A stretch of DNA of 64,000 nt from Acinetobacter wuhouensis (GCF_001696605.3 NZ_CP031716.1:2046001-2110000); one strand, 5' to 3'. Shown: positions 24,713-35,174, counted from the first letter of the stretch. Translations and numbers: made by a program. The notes: generated by a model from the letters alone, not told the origin.

Positions 24713-25363
24713 ATGCTGTTGAAAACAGAACTTAATCAAATTAAAACGCTTTTGTCTGGTCTCATTTTAGGCTGTCTCAGCACGTCTGCGGTCTATGCAT
24801 TGCCTGTCGATTGTGGACATTCAAATACAACGCTTTTAAAAAAGTTATGTAGCACACAGTTCAGTGACTTACGTTCAGAATTAAATGAAAAATATCTAAC
24901 GGCTTACTTGATTACTGATGCACCGATCCGTTTGATCAATGATACAAATCATTTATGGTTTAACCGCTTACAACAATGTAAAAGCAATGACTGTCTTAAA
25001 CAACAATTTGATATTCGATTTGAAGATTTGAATTTTTATACGTCTATGAATCAAAGTTTAACTCAACATTTCATCAAATATGAACATGGTGAAATCTCTA
25101 AACAACCAATTCATTTACAAATTCATCAACTCACTAAAGATCGTATTAAAGTGGAAGGTATTGCCTACCGTAATCCAAATAATCGCAAAGAGACTCAAAT
25201 CGTTCCTTTACTTGCCTATACCACACCTGAAAAAAAGAACGAGATCTTGGACAATGAGCATGATTGTAAATATCAGCTTAATTTTCAAAAAGCCATTTTA
25301 ACCGTTAAAACTCAACAAAAAGGCTGTGATCGTTTTACGGGGATTTACCGTTTATACGACTAA
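24713..25363 (+). CDS. secreted protein of unknown function
   Basis: The protein has 216 aa. A signal peptide is clear: a basic start, a hydrophobic LLSGLILGCLSTSAVYA and cleavage before LPVDCG. The mature part has several Cys (CGHSN, LCSTQF, QCKSNDCLK, HDCKYQL, KGCDR), probably paired in the periplasm. The early CQxN-like pattern with LCSTQFSDLRSELN loosely recalls lysozyme-inhibitor LprI-type domains. The call stays open. Confidence 0.6.
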   Translation: MLLKTELNQIKTLLSGLILGCLSTSAVYALPVDCGHSNTTLLKKLCSTQFSDLRSELNEKYLTAYLITDAPIRLINDTNHLWFNRLQQCKSNDCLKQQFDIRFEDLNFYTSMNQSLTQHFIKYEHGEISKQPIHLQIHQLTKDRIKVEGIAYRNPNNRKETQIVPLLAYTTPEKKNEILDNEHDCKYQLNFQKAILTVKTQQKGCDRFTGIYRLYD

Positions 25364-25475
25364 GTAGCTCTGATTCATCACGAAAATGAACAATTTTTTT
25401 CATAAAGTGCTTTGAATTATGCAGATCGCTCAAATATATTAGTCTCTATAACAACTAAACAATATAGAGATAAAA

Positions 25476-26075
25476 ATGACAAAGCTTTTAATTCTAGATC
25501 AAGTACCCACTCAGCTTGATCAGACTTCTTTTGGTGGTCTACCTGTTAAAACTATCGGTACACATATAGATTGGCCAATCTGTGAGAATTGCCAAGGGGC
25601 AATGCAATATCTAGGTAAAGTCAAAACAGATTTAGGGCTTGAGTTAATTTTTATGTGTAGCCAAGATCCAGGTATGTGTGATGATTGGGATGCCGATGGT
25701 GGCGGGAACACTGTTCTTATTATTGACAACACAAATGCTTTGGAACACTTTCAACCCGCTGAATCTGAAAATACACTTCGTGAAACAGAATACAGTGCAA
25801 AAATCATTGAAGACCAACACTTAGATTACGCTGAATCACGTCAACAATGGTCTGGTAAGAAGCGAGAAATTTTAGGACAACTTTCAGGGCAAGCAGAATG
25901 GATTCAAAATGATGAAACGCCTAACTGCGATTGTTGCCAACAGCCAATGCGCTTTATTGCCCAACTAGAAGAAGGACCAGACCATCGGACATCAATGAAC
26001 TTTGGCGGTGCAGGTTCAGCCTATCTCTTTGATTGCCCACAAGGCAAAACAGCCAAATTTCTATGGCAATGCTGA
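25476..26075 (+). CDS. DUF1963/YwqG-like protein
   Basis: The protein has 199 aa. FGGLPVKTIGTHIDWPICENCQGAMQYLGKV in outline follows the DUF1963 pattern of GG-P then WP-C-x2-C then L-x-Q/K-V. A second half with CDCCQQPMRFIAQLEEGPDH repeats the motif, so the protein is two related lobes, each with a Cys-x2-Cys. Function unknown. A 20-bp gap to the DUF4304 gene suggests co-transcription. Confidence 0.6.
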   Translation: MTKLLILDQVPTQLDQTSFGGLPVKTIGTHIDWPICENCQGAMQYLGKVKTDLGLELIFMCSQDPGMCDDWDADGGGNTVLIIDNTNALEHFQPAESENTLRETEYSAKIIEDQHLDYAESRQQWSGKKREILGQLSGQAEWIQNDETPNCDCCQQPMRFIAQLEEGPDHRTSMNFGGAGSAYLFDCPQGKTAKFLWQC

Positions 26076-26094
26076 TTTTTTGTGAATAAAGAAC

Positions 26095-26733
26095 ATGGAT
26101 AAAAACTTTGTTTCTGCTCAATTACGCAACCAGTTTTACCCGATTTTAAAAACACAAGGTTTTACTCAAAAAGCAGATGTATTTAGACAGATTGATGGTG
26201 AAATCATTCGTATTGTCGATATTCAACATTCAGTAAAACGGCATTGTTTTCAGGTTAATCTCGGTATTCACCTACGCCCATTAGGTGAATATATCATGGG
26301 TTGTACAAGTAAACCTTTAGTCATTGAAACAATGCGTGAATATGATTGTGCATGGAGAAATTCAATTTTCCCTAATTTGATCAATGATTATGATAGCGAC
26401 TGGATGTATGGTTCAAACGAACAAGAAGCTATCGAAATAGTTCAATTTTTAGTGTCCGAGTGGAATCGTCAAAGTCAAAATTTTTTCAATGCGTTGGCGC
26501 ATTGGCCACAGGATTTTATTCATCAAGCAAACCTTGCCGTTCAAAATCCAATACATCCAATGGATATGGCTAAATTATGTCATGTCGCAGCTGCTACAGG
26601 AAATTTAGACTTAGTCAAAACTTTAGCTGAACTTGCTCTGCCAGCTGTGCCTGAACGAGCAACCTCCTTAAAACAAAAGCTCGAATCCTTTATGATAAAT
26701 CCTCATTTAGCGATTCCTAATATTTCACCTTAG
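26095..26733 (+). CDS. DUF4304 family protein
   Basis: The protein has 212 aa. The start RNQFYPILKTQGFTQKADVFRQI and the following RIVDIQHS ... FQVNLGIHL is the DUF4304 pattern. The C-terminal third is helical. Family members occur in accessory regions and near toxin-immunity genes. The function is not established. Confidence 0.6.
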   Translation: MDKNFVSAQLRNQFYPILKTQGFTQKADVFRQIDGEIIRIVDIQHSVKRHCFQVNLGIHLRPLGEYIMGCTSKPLVIETMREYDCAWRNSIFPNLINDYDSDWMYGSNEQEAIEIVQFLVSEWNRQSQNFFNALAHWPQDFIHQANLAVQNPIHPMDMAKLCHVAAATGNLDLVKTLAELALPAVPERATSLKQKLESFMINPHLAIPNISP

Positions 26734-26929
26734 ACATTTCTGGTAGGTGCATATTTATTCATAAATTTGAAATATTTGTTATATTTTCTAACAACTTTAC
26801 ATACACATTTTAAAAACTACAGCTTTATTTATTTGTCTGTATCACTTATAAATAAACCTATATAAATAGTCTGATGACATATTTGTTGTAAATACCGAAC
26901 ACCAAAAACAGAGGATTAAGGGTGTTAAT

Positions 26930-27970
26930 ATGGATTTGAACACGTATATCACCAATAAGTTTAAAAACTTTAATGAGTTCCTCGAAACTCAATGGCATGA
27001 CTACCCCAATAAATATAAAGAAATCCAAACTTTACTCTTCTTTCAGGCTTTTACATCTAACTCACTTTCCGAAAAATTTGAAATTAATATCTATCAAGCT
27101 TTTAAATATCCCACATTAAGACACTATTTCCAACAAATTGAAAAATATATTAATATCCCCCCCAAACAACTTTTCCCAACTTCATTTCATCGTCCTTATG
27201 AACATATTCTAAATGAATTAAAATATTTAAGTTTTTATCAAGATCATTTTGAGCTACATAAAAAAATAGAAAAAATTCGTGATACCTACAATAAAATCTC
27301 TATTCCTGTTGCAAGCCATGATATTTACCAAGAAATCCTACAGTATTTAAAACTGAGTTTTGAATATATTGCTGACCCGAATTTAAGTATTGAATTAAAG
27401 ACCAAGTTAATTTACCAATGGCAAGACATTCATAACCTAGAAACTGTTACTGCTTATAAATCTTTAGAAAAGATCAAAATCACGTTAAATCATTACCAAA
27501 GCAATGCCAATGCAGATTTTTATAAGCAATTGATTCAACAAGGTGAAAATCAAAGGATTGAGTTTAAAGAACGTACCACGGACTTACTCACCAATCGTAA
27601 ATCTGATCGTTGGGTAAAAGCTTGTTTTGCCTTTATGAATACACGTAATGGCTATGTTTTTATTGGTATTTCGGACGATTTAAAAATTGTCGGGATTCAA
27701 CAAGAGCTGGCAGAACATTTTAATAATTCAATTGATCTGATGAAGCGCAGTCTGATTGATAAATTAGCACATGAAAGCAATAAAATTTCCAATATTTATA
27801 CCACGCTAGAAGAAATATACATTCAAAATAAAGTTATTTTAGTTTTTAAATGCAATAAAGCTGATCGTCCTTTGTACTATAAAGGTGAATTGTTTATGCG
27901 TACCAATGGTCAAACCACACGTGTTCCGCCTGAATTAATTGAAAGTTTTAGAGAAGAGTTTTATTGTTAA
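26930..27970 (+). CDS. AlbA_2 (Schlafen-type) putative DNA-binding protein
   Basis: The protein has 346 aa. The N-terminal ~200 residues are helical and AT-rich in coding, with no known domain. The C-terminal part has GENQRIEFKERTTDLL, AFMNTRNGYVFIGISDDLKIVGIQ and GELFMRTNGQTTRVPP, the AlbA_2 / divergent AAA-4 core with its conserved E-x-K and G-x2-x-IGI-D elements. Such domains bind nucleic acid or nucleotides in regulators and defence proteins. It is preceded by a gene-poor 196 bp. Confidence 0.65.
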   Translation: MDLNTYITNKFKNFNEFLETQWHDYPNKYKEIQTLLFFQAFTSNSLSEKFEINIYQAFKYPTLRHYFQQIEKYINIPPKQLFPTSFHRPYEHILNELKYLSFYQDHFELHKKIEKIRDTYNKISIPVASHDIYQEILQYLKLSFEYIADPNLSIELKTKLIYQWQDIHNLETVTAYKSLEKIKITLNHYQSNANADFYKQLIQQGENQRIEFKERTTDLLTNRKSDRWVKACFAFMNTRNGYVFIGISDDLKIVGIQQELAEHFNNSIDLMKRSLIDKLAHESNKISNIYTTLEEIYIQNKVILVFKCNKADRPLYYKGELFMRTNGQTTRVPPELIESFREEFYC

Positions 27971-27997
27971 TCATTCATAAAAGAAGCAGAAAAGAAT

Positions 27998-28555
27998 ATG
28001 GATTATCCAAATTTTAAATATCATCCAAATGCTTATAAACTCGATATCTTTATTAAAGAAGATGGTATTTGCTCGGTTTGCAAACAGCAACGAAATTTAA
28101 AATATAACTGCTCATTTTATAGCATTGATAAGCCAGATTATATTTGCCCTTGGTGTATTGAAAATGGCGAAGTTGCTAAAAAATTTGAAGGGAGTTTCTT
28201 TGACTTAGCTGATTTAGAAAGCGCTATTTTTCATCAACAAGCGGATGGTGATTTTTATTTTACTCACGAAATGAATCCAGAATTAATCGATACAATACTT
28301 TATAAAACTCCTAGTTATTTTACTTGGCAACAAGCCGTATGGCTTACTCATTGCATGAGTCCTTGTAAATTTATTGCCTATGCAACCAGTGAAAATATTA
28401 AAGATATTTATAATGAACTCATTCCTGATATTCAAGAATCCTGTGTGAATGAAGATTCCATTCAGAATAATATGTATGAAGATGGCTGGTTTAAAGGCTA
28501 TCTTTTCCAATGTGTTCACTGCTCGCAACACCGTCTACATATCGATTGCAGTTAA
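27998..28555 (+). CDS. CbrC family protein
   Basis: The protein has 185 aa. FKYHPNAYKLDIF, then CSVCKQQRNLKYNCSFY, then YICPWCIENGEVAKKFEGSF form the CbrC/UPF0167 pattern, with three Cys-x2-Cys knuckles counting CVHCSQH at the end. E. coli CbrC is linked to colicin E2 tolerance; the molecular role is unknown. The gene follows the AlbA_2 gene by 28 bp, probably one operon. Confidence 0.75.
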   Translation: MDYPNFKYHPNAYKLDIFIKEDGICSVCKQQRNLKYNCSFYSIDKPDYICPWCIENGEVAKKFEGSFFDLADLESAIFHQQADGDFYFTHEMNPELIDTILYKTPSYFTWQQAVWLTHCMSPCKFIAYATSENIKDIYNELIPDIQESCVNEDSIQNNMYEDGWFKGYLFQCVHCSQHRLHIDCS

Positions 28556-28598
28556 CAATCTGAAAATAATTGAATCTATAAAATAAGTAAAAATTTGG

Positions 28599-29201
28599 TT
28601 AGTAGCTTTCTATAAGAGAATTTAGGTGCTTTTGGGTATTTGCCCATTCTTCTTTTAGCAAACTATACATGACTGTATCTCTTACTGTTCCATCTTTGCG
28701 CAAAGCATCTTGGCGGAGGATACCATCACGATGCGCACCTAAACGCTCAATCGCTTTTTGACTTTTTAAATTACGAATATCTGTACGCAAGACAACTGAA
28801 TTGGCTTGCAATGTTTCAAAGGCATAACGAAGCAATAAGAGCTTACAACTGGTATTAATATGCGTTCTTTGTGCCGATTTCGCATACCATGTATAACCAA
28901 TTTCAACACGGCGTACATCCCACACAAAATCACGAAAGCTGGTTGTTCCAACAATACGTCCAGTCGTTTGATCGAGTACAACAAAAGGTACACGTAAGCC
29001 TTGAGATTTAAGTTCTAAGGCTTTGGCAATATACGCATTAATCTGGGAGTAATGTGGTACCGAGGTATAATCAAGCTCCCATAGACTTCCATCTTTACAC
29101 ACATCAACTAAAGCCTGTTCATGTTCGGCCTGTAGTGGTAAAAGCTGTACACCATTGATGTGTAATGGTGAATAAAGCGAGGAAAAAACATCTTGATTCA
29201 T
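28599..29201 (-). CDS. GNAT family N-acetyltransferase
   Basis: The protein has 200 aa. Typical RimJ/RimL-like order: LLPLQAEHEQALVD at the start, VGTTSFRDFVWDVRRVEIGYTW, LLLRYAFETL, and LRTDIRNLKSQKAIERLGAHRDG with the acetyl-CoA loop. It transfers an acetyl group from acetyl-CoA to an amine; the substrate is unknown. Confidence 0.82.
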   Translation of the reverse strand: MNQDVFSSLYSPLHINGVQLLPLQAEHEQALVDVCKDGSLWELDYTSVPHYSQINAYIAKALELKSQGLRVPFVVLDQTTGRIVGTTSFRDFVWDVRRVEIGYTWYAKSAQRTHINTSCKLLLLRYAFETLQANSVVLRTDIRNLKSQKAIERLGAHRDGILRQDALRKDGTVRDTVMYSLLKEEWANTQKHLNSLIESY

Positions 29202-29519
29202 AGCAATTACACCAATGTAGAGGAGGCTCCCCCATTGTCCGCTATGTTTTTTTAAATTTTATGAGCAAAATATTAAGCTTTTAAGACTTTATATCAAATT
29301 ATTTCAAACCAACCATTATAACCTAATACAATTATTTTAAATCTACGATATTAAAACTTAAATAACATCCGAGTTTAAGAGTTTTTAATACGTAAGATGA
29401 TTTTAAAGTGAAAATTTAAATCATATTACAAGCTTATTCAAAACTCTTTCACTCAATGATCCATACTAAATTTAAAAAATGAATTATTGCAATTTCACTA
29501 TTTAACTAGAATAAAAGTA
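29202..29519. other. gene-free AT-rich spacer
   Basis: About 318 bp between the start of the GNAT gene and the end of the SDR gene. It must hold the GNAT promoter (minus strand). I see no RNA gene, repeat or frame that I can support. Confidence 0.5.
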
Positions 29520-30257
29520 TTATGCAAAACCACCATTCACACGAATTACCTGAGAATTAATCCAACTACCATCTTCTCCTATTAGCATACCAACCACATT
29601 GGCAATTTCATTCACCGTTGCGATTCGTTGAAGAGGCGCTAAATTAGCAATTGCATCAATTTGCTCTTGAGTTTTTCCTTTATAGAAAAGTTCCGTACCT
29701 GTTGGTCCTGGTGCAACAGCATTCACAGTAATATTACGTCCACGTAGTTCATTTGCAAGCACATGTACCAATCCTTCCACACCTGCTTTAGATGCAATAT
29801 ATGGACCATAACCTGGAAATGATTTTGCAATTACACTGGTTGATAATGCAATGATTCGCCCACCATCATGTACTGTTTGAGCAGCATGAGATAATACTAA
29901 AAATGCACCACGTAAATTAACCTGAATCACTCGATCAAAATCATTTAGGCTTTCTGGAACTATTTTTACCATAGGCATAACACCTGCACTATGTACGACA
30001 ACATCAAGTTGTCCATTAATTGCCTGCGCTTGTTCAAATAATTGTTGGACTTCAATTTCATTTGCAACATTGGCTTTTATCGCCGTAGCCTTCCCACCTA
30101 ATTTTTGAATATATTGTAAAAAGCTTTCAGCTTCATTTTGATCATTTGCATAATTAACAATGACAAAAAAATCATCCTTCACCAATCGCTCTACAATTGC
30201 TCGTCCTATACCTTTAGTACCACCAGTAACCAAAGCTGTTTTAATTGTGTGATTCAT
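29520..30257 (-). CDS. short-chain dehydrogenase/reductase
   Basis: The protein has 245 aa. The cofactor loop is TGGTKGIGRAIVERL; VHSAGVM corresponds to NNAG; catalytic Ser lies near ALSTSVI and Y-x3-K is YIASK; NAVAPGPTGTELF follows. It is of the 3-oxoacyl-ACP reductase-like classical SDR type. It faces a LysR gene with a 125-bp divergent gap, so the LysR protein probably controls it. Confidence 0.87.
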   Translation of the reverse strand: MNHTIKTALVTGGTKGIGRAIVERLVKDDFFVIVNYANDQNEAESFLQYIQKLGGKATAIKANVANEIEVQQLFEQAQAINGQLDVVVHSAGVMPMVKIVPESLNDFDRVIQVNLRGAFLVLSHAAQTVHDGGRIIALSTSVIAKSFPGYGPYIASKAGVEGLVHVLANELRGRNITVNAVAPGPTGTELFYKGKTQEQIDAIANLAPLQRIATVNEIANVVGMLIGEDGSWINSQVIRVNGGFA

Positions 30258-30382
30258 TTAAACCTCGAATTAAATTAATTTGTGTATCAATTTTGCTTAT
30301 GTACAGTTTAATATTTCCATTGTATGGATAAAGACTATTTTTTTGATAAGATAATTCTATAATCATCAACAATCACATTAAA

Positions 30383-31276
30383 ATGGATAAGTTAGTAACT
30401 TTAAATTTATTTACTCGAATTGTTGAATTAAAAAGTTTCAGTCTTGCCGCTGATCAACTTGCAATTCCACGTGCCACCGCCAGCCATGCGATTAAGCAAT
30501 TAGAGTCAAGTTTAAATACCCGTTTATTGGAACGTACAACTCGCCATGTTCGCACAACTTTAGATGGGCAAGCCTATTATCGACGCTGTAAAAGTATTCT
30601 TTCAGAATTGGAAGATGCAGATTCCGCATTACGAGATATCCACGCAAAACCTAAAGGTATTTTACGCGTGGATTTACACGGTACGCATGCAACAAAAATT
30701 GTATTGCCACGTATCGCAGATTTTCATCAAAATTACCCAGATATTCAATTGATCATGAGTAGTGGAGATCGTTTGGTCGATTTGGTAAAAGAAGGTATTG
30801 ATTGCGTTATTCGAGCAGGTACCTTACAGGATTCATCGTTGATCGCAAGATCATTGATGAAAATGCCTCAAGTGATTTGTGCAAGCCCTGCTTACTTAGC
30901 ACAATATGGTTATCCACAAACACCTAATGACTTGAAACTTCATCATTGTGTTGGTTTTTTTTCATCATCTAGACAACATTCATATCCATTCGAACTTATT
31001 GTTGATGGCAATACCGTACAATATCAACTTCAACACTGGCTCAGTGTGAATGACGCAGAAAACTATGTCATTTCAGCTTTACAAGGTACAGGGCTAATTC
31101 AAGTGCCGCGTTATCATGTAGAAGATGCGATTCAAAATAATCTTTTGGTCGAACTACTAAAAGATTGGCAAAGCCCATATATGAATGTGGCTGCCTTGTA
31201 TCCACAGCATAAGCAGCTTTCACCTAGAGTTCGTGTATTTATTGATTGGCTCGTGACATTGTATCAACAGTTATAA
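30383..31276 (+). CDS. LysR family transcriptional regulator
   Basis: The protein has 297 aa. The N-terminal HTH is SFSLAADQLAIPRATASHAIKQLESSLNTRLLERTTRHV. The remainder is a substrate-binding domain with GILRVDLHGTHA and CVIRAGTLQDSSLIARSL, as in the CrgA-like subgroup. Divergent from the SDR gene, which is the likely target. The inducer is unknown. Confidence 0.88.
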   Translation: MDKLVTLNLFTRIVELKSFSLAADQLAIPRATASHAIKQLESSLNTRLLERTTRHVRTTLDGQAYYRRCKSILSELEDADSALRDIHAKPKGILRVDLHGTHATKIVLPRIADFHQNYPDIQLIMSSGDRLVDLVKEGIDCVIRAGTLQDSSLIARSLMKMPQVICASPAYLAQYGYPQTPNDLKLHHCVGFFSSSRQHSYPFELIVDGNTVQYQLQHWLSVNDAENYVISALQGTGLIQVPRYHVEDAIQNNLLVELLKDWQSPYMNVAALYPQHKQLSPRVRVFIDWLVTLYQQL

Positions 31277-31280
31277 ATTT

Positions 31281-32141
31281 TTAGATTGCCAACCCTAAAC
31301 ATACCACCCCACCTAAGCCCAAAACTAGCCCCAATGCTGTAATCACTTTGAGTTTTTCTTTGAAAATGATTAAGCCTGCAATCACACCAAATAACACGAC
31401 CAGAATATTCATCCCCGCAAAAACAATTGCTGGTGAATCTTTAAGTAAAATATGCGCTTTCACATATAAGGCAATATTTGCAAAATTTAAAAGCCCTAAA
31501 ACAAAGCCTGCAAAGATATTTTTAATATTCCAATCCGCTTTACGAAACAATAAATAAGCGATAGAAAGAATAAAGGAACAGAAAAACATGAGGGTCAAAG
31601 TCACAGGAAATTGCAATCCTAGACTCGTCGTATATTTCAACAAAATATCGACAACAGCATAACCTATCCAAACACTGAGTAAATACATCACACCTTTTCG
31701 ATCTAAAGATGAGTTTGAATCTTGTGAAGAATTAGTTTGAGAAAAAATAATACAAAGTACAGCAATAATTCCTAAGCCGATGCCTAACATTTTCAATTGA
31801 TTAAATTGTTCTTGAAATAAAAAATAAGCCGCCAATAGTGATAAAACCACAGATAAACGCTGTGCAATTTCAGTTTTAACAATCCCTGCTGTATGTAATG
31901 ATTTAGCAAGACATAAAAAGATACTCGGTAACACCATTCCTAATACAATGATCAACCACCACGGTGTTTGAGATACTGAAATATGGGCTAAATCAGGCTT
32001 AAACCATAAGTAACTGAATATACTGGCAATGGCATAATTCCATGCAATCATTTGCAGTGCATCAAAGCCTTTCTGTTTGGCAAATTTCAACAGGATAGAG
32101 ACCAGTACACTACACAGTGCTGCTGAAAAAATCAGTTCCAT
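31281..32141 (-). CDS. EamA/DMT-type membrane transporter
   Basis: A 286-aa protein with about ten hydrophobic helices in two EamA-like halves; both halves end in the usual LGIGLGIIAVLCII and LGLVLGLGGVVCLG segments. The family exports metabolites. The substrate cannot be predicted. The gene ends 5 bp from the convergent LysR gene. Confidence 0.78.
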   Translation of the reverse strand: MELIFSAALCSVLVSILLKFAKQKGFDALQMIAWNYAIASIFSYLWFKPDLAHISVSQTPWWLIIVLGMVLPSIFLCLAKSLHTAGIVKTEIAQRLSVVLSLLAAYFLFQEQFNQLKMLGIGLGIIAVLCIIFSQTNSSQDSNSSLDRKGVMYLLSVWIGYAVVDILLKYTTSLGLQFPVTLTLMFFCSFILSIAYLLFRKADWNIKNIFAGFVLGLLNFANIALYVKAHILLKDSPAIVFAGMNILVVLFGVIAGLIIFKEKLKVITALGLVLGLGGVVCLGLAI

Positions 32142-32185
32142 GACGATCTTCTTATTTCAATTTAGTATTTCAAAAAGTTTAATAA

Positions 32186-32212
32186 AAAGCCCACTAAAAC
32201 TTAGTGGGCTTT
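32186..32212 (-). terminator. terminator after fba
   Basis: AAAGCCCACTAA-aac-TTAGTGGGCTTT, a 12-bp perfect stem with T-rich flanks on both strands, 40 bp downstream of the fba stop. It could also stop plus-strand readthrough. Confidence 0.8.
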
Positions 32213-32251
32213 CTTTTACAAATCATTCAATTTATAAATAATTAAATCAAA

Positions 32252-33289
32252 TTATTTATAACGATCCACCATTTTCTCTAAAGAAATTGGACGAATCTTG
32301 TCGGCATTACCCGCTGTACCAAATGCTGTATAACGATCTACACAGATTTGTTTCATTGCATCTACAGTTTTCGCGAAGAATTTACGTGGGTCAAATTCGC
32401 TTGGTTGTTCAGCCATCATACGGCGCATTGCACCTGTAGACGCTAAACGTAGATCTGTATCGATGTTGATTTTACGTACACCGTGTTTGATTGCTTCAAC
32501 CAATTGCTCAACAGGAACACCATACGTTTCTTTGATGTCACCGCCATATTGGTTAATGATCGCAAGCCATTCTTGTGGAACTGAGCTTGAACCATGCATT
32601 ACAAGGTGTGTATTTGGAAGTGCCGCGTGGATTTCTTTAATGCGGTCAATTGCCAAAATATCACCTGTAGGTGGACGAGTGAATTTGTACGCACCGTGTG
32701 AAGTACCTACAGCAATTGCAAGTGCATCAACATTGGTATCTTTTACAAATTGAGTTGCTTCTTCAACTGAAGTAAGTAGTTGAGAATGATCAAGAACGCC
32801 TTCAGCGCCTACGCCATCTTCCTCACCTGCCATACCTGTTTCAAGGCTACCCAAACAACCGATTTCGCCTTCAACAGACACACCACACGCATGCGCCATT
32901 TGAACCGTACGACGAGTTACGTCTACGTTATATTCATAAGTTGTTGGTGTTTTACCGTCTGCACCTAATGAACCGTCCATCATCACTGATGAAAAGCCCA
33001 ATTGGATAGAACGCTGACATACATCTGGATCTGTACCATGATCTTGGTGCATTACCACTGGAATATGTGGCCATTCTTCAATTGCAGCTAGAATTAAATG
33101 ACGTAAAAAAGGAGCGCCTGCATATTTACGTGCGCCCGCAGAAGCTTGCACAATTACAGGTGAATTTGTTTCGTCAGCGGCTAACATGATTGCGCGCATT
33201 TGTTCTAAGTTGTTTACGTTAAACGCTGGAACGCCGTAGTTATGTTCACCGGCATGATCCAAGAGTTGGCGCAATGAAATAAGAGCCAT
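32252..33289 (-). CDS. fba: class II fructose-1,6-bisphosphate aldolase
   Basis: The protein has 345 aa of the Calvin-cycle-type class IIB group. Zinc ligands: [26 protein letters not shown] and [10 protein letters not shown]. Catalyses the reversible cleavage of fructose-1,6-bisphosphate to dihydroxyacetone phosphate and glyceraldehyde-3-phosphate. Acinetobacter lacks a full glycolysis, so the enzyme mainly serves gluconeogenesis. It lies downstream of pgk with one lipoprotein gene between them. Confidence 0.95.
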   Translation of the reverse strand: MALISLRQLLDHAGEHNYGVPAFNVNNLEQMRAIMLAADETNSPVIVQASAGARKYAGAPFLRHLILAAIEEWPHIPVVMHQDHGTDPDVCQRSIQLGFSSVMMDGSLGADGKTPTTYEYNVDVTRRTVQMAHACGVSVEGEIGCLGSLETGMAGEEDGVGAEGVLDHSQLLTSVEEATQFVKDTNVDALAIAVGTSHGAYKFTRPPTGDILAIDRIKEIHAALPNTHLVMHGSSSVPQEWLAIINQYGGDIKETYGVPVEQLVEAIKHGVRKINIDTDLRLASTGAMRRMMAEQPSEFDPRKFFAKTVDAMKQICVDRYTAFGTAGNADKIRPISLEKMVDRYK

Positions 33290-33364
33290 AATATCCTCCC
33301 AAGTAATGCCCCATATTCTACATGGGGAATTATTTCAAATCAGCAACAATCTTGACTATTTCAT

Positions 33365-33388
33365 AAAAAATCCCTGCTTTAGCAGGGA
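33365..33388 (-). terminator. terminator after the lipoprotein gene
   Basis: TCCCTGCT-tt-AGCAGGGA with U-run on the minus strand, 31 bp after the stop of the 33419-33694 gene. It splits that gene from fba. Confidence 0.78.
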
Positions 33389-33418
33389 CTTTTAACAAAT
33401 ATCAACAAAGCACTTAGA

Positions 33419-33694
33419 TTATTGTGCTTTTGGCGCTTCTTCTTCATGAGGAGTCGCTGCATCTGCTGGTGCATTTGAAAGTTCAGCAGGAACATCCGTA
33501 TTTTTTTCATCAAGTACAGGCTTGTCGATTGCATCGATCGCTGCTTGTTGTTCTGGAGTTATATTTTCAGACGCTGTAGAAGTTGCTTCTGAAGCAGATG
33601 TTTGTTCTGACGCAGGTACTTTTTCTTGTTTAGAACATGCAGTCAGTGCTAAAGGAGCAATCATAAGTGCTACAAGAGCAAATTTAAATTTCAT
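33419..33694 (-). CDS. small putative lipoprotein
   Basis: The protein has 91 aa from ATG 33694 (start chosen by the signal peptide). The signal is MKFKFALVALMIAPLALTAC with a lipobox LTAC. The mature part is low complexity, rich in Ala, Ser, Thr, Glu and Pro, with no fold evident. It has a terminator on each side, so it is a transcription unit of its own between pgk and fba. Function unknown. Confidence 0.72.
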   Translation of the reverse strand: MKFKFALVALMIAPLALTACSKQEKVPASEQTSASEATSTASENITPEQQAAIDAIDKPVLDEKNTDVPAELSNAPADAATPHEEEAPKAQ

Positions 33695-33782
33695 CACATT
33701 TCCCAGTGTTAGTGATTGGATTAAATTTAGTTTATTGCAAAAATATTTCATTTTTATTACTTGAAGATGAATAGCAAAAACA

Positions 33783-33809
33783 AAAGGGCTGACACAGCGT
33801 CAGCCCTTT
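33783..33809 (-). terminator. pgk terminator
   Basis: AAAGGGCTGAC-acagc-GTCAGCCCTTT, 11-bp stem, 36 bp after the pgk stop, with T-rich sequence following on the minus strand. Confidence 0.8.
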
Positions 33810-33844
33810 CATTAAAACGTCATAAATGTGTTTTAAATAAGTGA

Positions 33845-35032
33845 TTATGCACGTTCAAGCAATACAGCAACTGCAGGAAGTGTTTTACCTTCTACAAATT
33901 CAAGGAATGCACCGCCACCTGTAGAGATATAACCGATTTTGTCAGCAACTTCATATTTATCAATCGCAGCTAAAGTATCACCACCACCTGCGATCGAGAA
34001 ACCTGCTGATTCAGCAATTGCCAATGACAATGCTTTAGTGCCTTCGCCGAATTGATCCACTTCAAACACACCTACTGGACCATTCCAAAGGATTGTTTTT
34101 GAAGTTTTTAGAATCTCAGCAAATGCTTTTGCTGTTTCAGGACCCACATCTAAAATCATGTCGTTATCAGCAACATCTGCAACATTTTTCACAATTGCTT
34201 TCGCAGCAGCAAGTGAACCTAAGAAATCATCAAAGTTGATTTCTGAAGCATCAGCAACAACAACGTCAGTTGGAAGTGGAACTGAAACTTTCGCTGCAAT
34301 TGCTTTTGCAGTATCAATCAAATCATGTTCACACAATGATTTACCTACATTGAAACCAGCCGCAGCAAGGAATGTATTGGCAATACCGCCACCCACAATC
34401 AATTGATCGCAAATATCAGAAAGTGAAGTTAAAACATCAAGCTTAGTTGATACTTTTGAACCAGCAACGATTGCAACCATTGGCTTTTCAGGTGTTTGAA
34501 GCGCACGACCTAAAGCATCCAATTCAGCTGCAAGTAAAGGACCTGCTGCTGCAACTTTGGCTAAACGTGCAACACCTTCAGTAGACGCTTCTGCACGGTG
34601 TGCAGTACCGAAAGCATCCATTACAAATACATCGCAAAGTGCTGCATATTTCGCTGCTAATTCAGGGTTATTTTTCTTTTCGCCTGCATTGAAACGACAA
34701 TTTTCAAGCAATACAACTTGACCCGCTGCAACTTCAACGCCATCCAAGTAATCTGTAAATAGTTTTACTTCTTGCCCTAAAGCTTCAGTTAAATAAGCCG
34801 CTACAGGTGCAAGAGATTGTTCAGCTTTTGGTTCACCTTCAACTGGACGACCTAAGTGTGAATACACCATTACCGCAGCACCTTTTTCAAGTGCCAATTT
34901 GATTGTCGGTAAAGCCGCACGTAAACGTGCATCGCTTGTAATCACACCATTTTTAACAGGTACGTTTAAATCTTCACGGATAAGAACACGCTTGCCTGTT
35001 AAATCGAGGTCAGTCATACGCTGAAAATTCAT
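33845..35032 (-). CDS. pgk: phosphoglycerate kinase
   Basis: The protein has 395 aa from ATG 35032; the longer frame is rejected because Pgk starts [11 protein letters not shown] in relatives. Features: [57 protein letters not shown], and the nucleotide loop [12 protein letters not shown] with GGGDTLAAI at the C-terminus. It interconverts 1,3-bisphosphoglycerate and 3-phosphoglycerate with ATP. No gapA is visible upstream in this window. Confidence 0.96.
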   Translation of the reverse strand: MNFQRMTDLDLTGKRVLIREDLNVPVKNGVITSDARLRAALPTIKLALEKGAAVMVYSHLGRPVEGEPKAEQSLAPVAAYLTEALGQEVKLFTDYLDGVEVAAGQVVLLENCRFNAGEKKNNPELAAKYAALCDVFVMDAFGTAHRAEASTEGVARLAKVAAAGPLLAAELDALGRALQTPEKPMVAIVAGSKVSTKLDVLTSLSDICDQLIVGGGIANTFLAAAGFNVGKSLCEHDLIDTAKAIAAKVSVPLPTDVVVADASEINFDDFLGSLAAAKAIVKNVADVADNDMILDVGPETAKAFAEILKTSKTILWNGPVGVFEVDQFGEGTKALSLAIAESAGFSIAGGGDTLAAIDKYEVADKIGYISTGGGAFLEFVEGKTLPAVAVLLERA

Positions 35033-35174
35033 GTATAGCTCTCTTTTATTAGATATTGAAAATCGCGTAGATTCTAAATGATTACACAAAAAAAGGTTAG
35101 ATACTTTCGTAGAAAAGCTGTAGAAAAGTTCTGTTTTGATTATTATAGGTCAAACTTTTTAATTTTAAATGCTT

